A stretch of 64,000 bases of DNA from Mangrovimicrobium sp048323675 (GTDB lineage: Bacteria; Pseudomonadota; Gammaproteobacteria; Pseudomonadales; Halieaceae), in assembly GCF_048323675.1 (NCBI RefSeq), contig NZ_JBLWFK010000007.1, forward strand, positions 145,242-209,241, in the 5' to 3' direction. Below the pieces are notes generated by a model that saw only the letters and a program-made list of their open reading frames with translations, searched no databases and was not told the DNA's origin. Below are positions 62,170 through 64,000 of this stretch, one piece after another. The translations under genes and the position numbers were made by a program. Position 1 is the first letter of the stretch; every line of letters starts with the position of its first letter.

Positions 62170-62333
62170 GTCCCGTATAAATCCACTTATAGTCGTTTTT
62201 CAGTATATATAAGATTCAATCCGTGCCAAACAAAACTTTGCAGTAAGTTTGATTTTCCGGGGTGGTATTGTAAGGTTGGCGGCCCCGGTAGAACCGGGTT
62301 TCGAACCTCCTTCTTTATATGCGAGATCACCCC

Positions 62334-63629
62334 ATGAGCAGCGCACTCCTAGCGGACCTTCGTGCCCGAGAACTCATCTTCCAGATCGCCGGTGAAGCCG
62401 AGCTTCCTGCCTGGCTGGACGGGGGATGCAGGACGCTGTATTGCGGTTTCGATCCCACGGCTGACAGCCTGCATATCGGTTCCCTGGTGCCACTGCTGAT
62501 GCTGCGTCGTTTCCAGCAGGCGGGACACAAGCCGCTGGCCCTGGTCGGCGGCGCCACCGGCCTGATTGGCGACCCCAGTTTCAAGGCCCAGGAGCGGCAG
62601 CTGAATACGCCCGACGTGGTGGCGGGCTGGGTGGACAAGATCCGCGCCCAGGTCTCCCAGTTTATTGATTTCGATGCAGGCGCGGCGTCCGCCGAGGTGG
62701 TCAATAACCTCGATTGGACCGCCAATATGGATGTGCTCACTTTCCTCCGCGATGTCGGCAAGCACTTTTCCGTGAATGCCATGATCCAGAAGGAGTCGGT
62801 GAAGCAGCGCATCGAGCGCGAGGGCAGTGGCATCAGCTACACCGAATTCACCTACATGATCCTGCAGTCCTACGATTTTGCCGAACTCAACAAGCGCTAC
62901 GGCTGCAGCCTGCAGTTGGGCGGCTCGGACCAGTGGGGCAATATTACCGGCGGTATAGACCTGACGCGCCGGCTCTATGGCAACCAGGTGTTCGGGCTGA
63001 CCATGCCCCTGGTAACCAAGGCGGATGGCACCAAGTTCGGCAAGACCGAGTCCGGAACCATCTGGCTGGACGCAAGCAAGACCTCGCCCTACGCCTTTTA
63101 CCAGTTCTGGCTGGGGTGTGCCGATGCGGATGTGTACCGTTTCCTCCGCTACTTTACCTTCCTTGACGTCGCTGCGATCGGGGAGATCCAGCGGGCGGAT
63201 ACCGAGCGCGCCGGTCGGCCCGAGGCCCAGGGCATCCTGGCGGAAGAAGTTACCCGGCTGGTCCACGGTGAAGCGGGGCTGGCGGCCGCCAGGCGTATTA
63301 CCGAGGCCCTGTTCAGTGGTAGCGCCGATGCGCTGTCCGAGTCCGATTTTGGCCAGTTGCGACAGGATGGCCTGCCTTCGAGTACCCTTGCGCGCGGCGA
63401 TTTCCCGGAAACACTGACCCAGTTGTTCAGTGATGCTGGTCTCGCCCCCTCTGGCAAGCAGGTAAAAGATGCGCTCGGGCGCAATGCGGTGGTGATCAAT
63501 GGGCGCGCCATCGGTATGGAGAGTAATGCGGATGTCGCCGCCTGCTTCGATTCGGCGCAGGCCGCCTTTGGTCGTTTCTACCTGGTACGGCTGGGCAAGA
63601 AGAAGTACCACCTGTTCGAGGTCGCCTGA
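62334..63629 (+). CDS. tyrS: Tyrosyl-tRNA synthetase
   Basis: 431 residues from the ATG at 62334; an in-frame ATG at 62319 is possible. It is of the E. coli TyrS type: YCGFDPTADSLHIGSLVPLL (in part), ALVGGATGLIGDPSFKAQER, LGGSDQWGNITGGIDLTRRL and the KMSKS variant KFGKT in ADGTKFGKTESG, then a C-terminal S4-like domain ending in KKKYHLFEVA. The class I HIGH motif reads HIGS here, with the second His replaced. A small hairpin CCCGGT-AGA-ACCGGG lies at 62284-62298 in its leader. Confidence 0.96.
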   Translation: MSSALLADLRARELIFQIAGEAELPAWLDGGCRTLYCGFDPTADSLHIGSLVPLLMLRRFQQAGHKPLALVGGATGLIGDPSFKAQERQLNTPDVVAGWVDKIRAQVSQFIDFDAGAASAEVVNNLDWTANMDVLTFLRDVGKHFSVNAMIQKESVKQRIEREGSGISYTEFTYMILQSYDFAELNKRYGCSLQLGGSDQWGNITGGIDLTRRLYGNQVFGLTMPLVTKADGTKFGKTESGTIWLDASKTSPYAFYQFWLGCADADVYRFLRYFTFLDVAAIGEIQRADTERAGRPEAQGILAEEVTRLVHGEAGLAAARRITEALFSGSADALSESDFGQLRQDGLPSSTLARGDFPETLTQLFSDAGLAPSGKQVKDALGRNAVVINGRAIGMESNADVAACFDSAQAAFGRFYLVRLGKKKYHLFEVA

Positions 63630-63672
63630 TTTCTGGTCCGCCCACCCTGGAGTCGAGGGAAAAATGACCGAT

Positions 63673-63708
63673 TCAGGGGTGTCCGGATCATTATTTAAAC
63701 ACCCCTGA
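63673..63708 (+). terminator. Perfect inverted repeat after tyrS, candidate terminator
   Basis: TCAGGGGTGT (63673-63682) and ACACCCCTGA (63699-63708) form a perfect 10-base stem with a 16-base AT-rich loop, about 45 bases after the tyrS stop. The following bases are A-rich on this strand with only short T runs, so this is not a textbook intrinsic terminator. Confidence 0.4.
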
Positions 63709-63870
63709 AAATTATTTCAAAAAAGGGCTTGCGCGCCATGATTCCCGTACGTATAGTTCGCGTCCCTTCACCGGGAGAGGTGCTCAACCCAAGGGTCGAC
63801 ACCGGGAAGTTTCCCAAAAGCTATCAATAGCTTAGCGGGCAAACCCCAGAGTTCCGGAGAGGTGGAAACG

Positions 63871-63922
63871 GCAGCAAAAAGTTAAAAATTTTTGTTGCCA
63901 ACCGGGAAGCGCTCTGTATAAT
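63871..63922 (+). promoter_or_regulatory. Strong promoter, probable rRNA operon P1
   Basis: An AT-rich tract (63871-63894, A5 then TTAAAAATTTTTG) that could act as an UP element precedes TTGCCA (63895-63900) and a perfect TATAAT (63917-63922) 16 bases later. A GC-rich start region (ACGCCTCC) follows. These are the features of stringently controlled rrn P1 promoters. In Pseudomonas the rRNA operon follows tyrS. The 16S gene itself is not in the window. Confidence 0.65.
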
Positions 63923-63994
63923 ACGCCTCCTCGCTGAAGGGACAACCCGGAAGCAAAACCCAAAGCCAGCGCGCTGCGGGAGCTGATTAACAAG

Positions 63995-64000
63995 TTGACG
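63995..64000 (+). promoter_or_regulatory. -35 box at the window edge, possible second rRNA promoter
   Basis: TTGACG at the last six bases matches five of six -35 consensus positions and lies 73 bases after the first -10, a common spacing for a P2 promoter. Its -10 would be beyond the window, so this cannot be confirmed here. Confidence 0.35.

Noticed and set aside
62281..62310. tRNA-like T-arm sequence (GGTTTCGAACC) and hairpin in front of tyrS
   Set aside because: No matching acceptor, D or anticodon arms could be laid out, and T-box switches are not known in this group.
1..64000. CRISPR arrays, prophage genes, insertion-sequence transposases and tRNA genes
   Set aside because: None seen: no regularly spaced direct repeats, no integrase or transposase frames, and no cloverleaf that could be completed.

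Overview
The window is a chromosomal segment of a gammaproteobacterium, most probably a marine member of the Cellvibrionales (Halieaceae or Microbulbifer type). This rests on GC-rich housekeeping genes and on gene order. The blocks lptD-surA-pdxA / amgK-murU, rpe / trpE, trpD-trpC-crp(vfr)-osmC / coq7, aroQ-accB-accC-prmA, dusB-fis-purH-purD and argC / erpA-anmK-M23 peptidase-tyrS-(rRNA operon) follow the order I remember from Pseudomonas, with several expected genes missing (rsmA-apaG-apaH, gph, speD, the bactofilin). The species itself cannot be fixed from the sequence.

Positions 1-16,500 form an accessory surface-glycan region that is clearly more AT-rich at its left end. It holds two PAPS-type sulfotransferases, a DUF2062 membrane protein, a GtrII-like membrane glucosyltransferase, a GT2 glycosyltransferase fused to a methyltransferase, a protein with an HIRGGD motif, two more SAM methyltransferases, a GlfT2-like galactofuranosyltransferase, a pair of overlapping membrane proteins, and a GT2-like enzyme with a PqqD/RRE-like N-terminus. 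Together they suggest assembly and decoration (methylation, sulfation) of a surface glycan. The chemistry is inferred.

Positions 16,500-23,800 hold cell-envelope genes: pdxA, surA and lptD on the minus strand, and the peptidoglycan-recycling pair amgK-murU plus rpe on the plus strand. Between rpe and trpE (23,824-24,458) there is no protein gene apart from a tryptophan leader peptide. That gap carries two related palindromic elements in opposite orientation, each predicted to fold as a three-way junction, and then a promoter, trpL and a nested leader hairpin before trpEGDC (24,459-28,379).

Positions 28,400-43,600 are housekeeping genes: a TPR-methyltransferase, a CRP/Vfr regulator, OsmC, Coq7, PurD, PurH, Fis, DusB, PrmA, AccC, AccB, AroQ, DsbD, a PCu(A)C copper chaperone, a DUF2333 protein and a pentapeptide-repeat protein. 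Positions 43,700-55,500 carry DNA polymerase II, a PfkB kinase, PBP1b, a small TPR lipoprotein, a ModF-like dual ATPase, a NUDIX hydrolase, a secreted unknown and the heme genes hemB, hemL and hemJ. Positions 55,500-63,630 carry a CBS-containing ClC transporter, argC, a DUF6776-like coiled-coil membrane protein, erpA (with an IscR-like site on its promoter), anmK, an M23 peptidase and tyrS. The last 370 bases contain a hairpin and a strong promoter with the look of an rRNA operon P1; the 16S gene itself would lie beyond the window.
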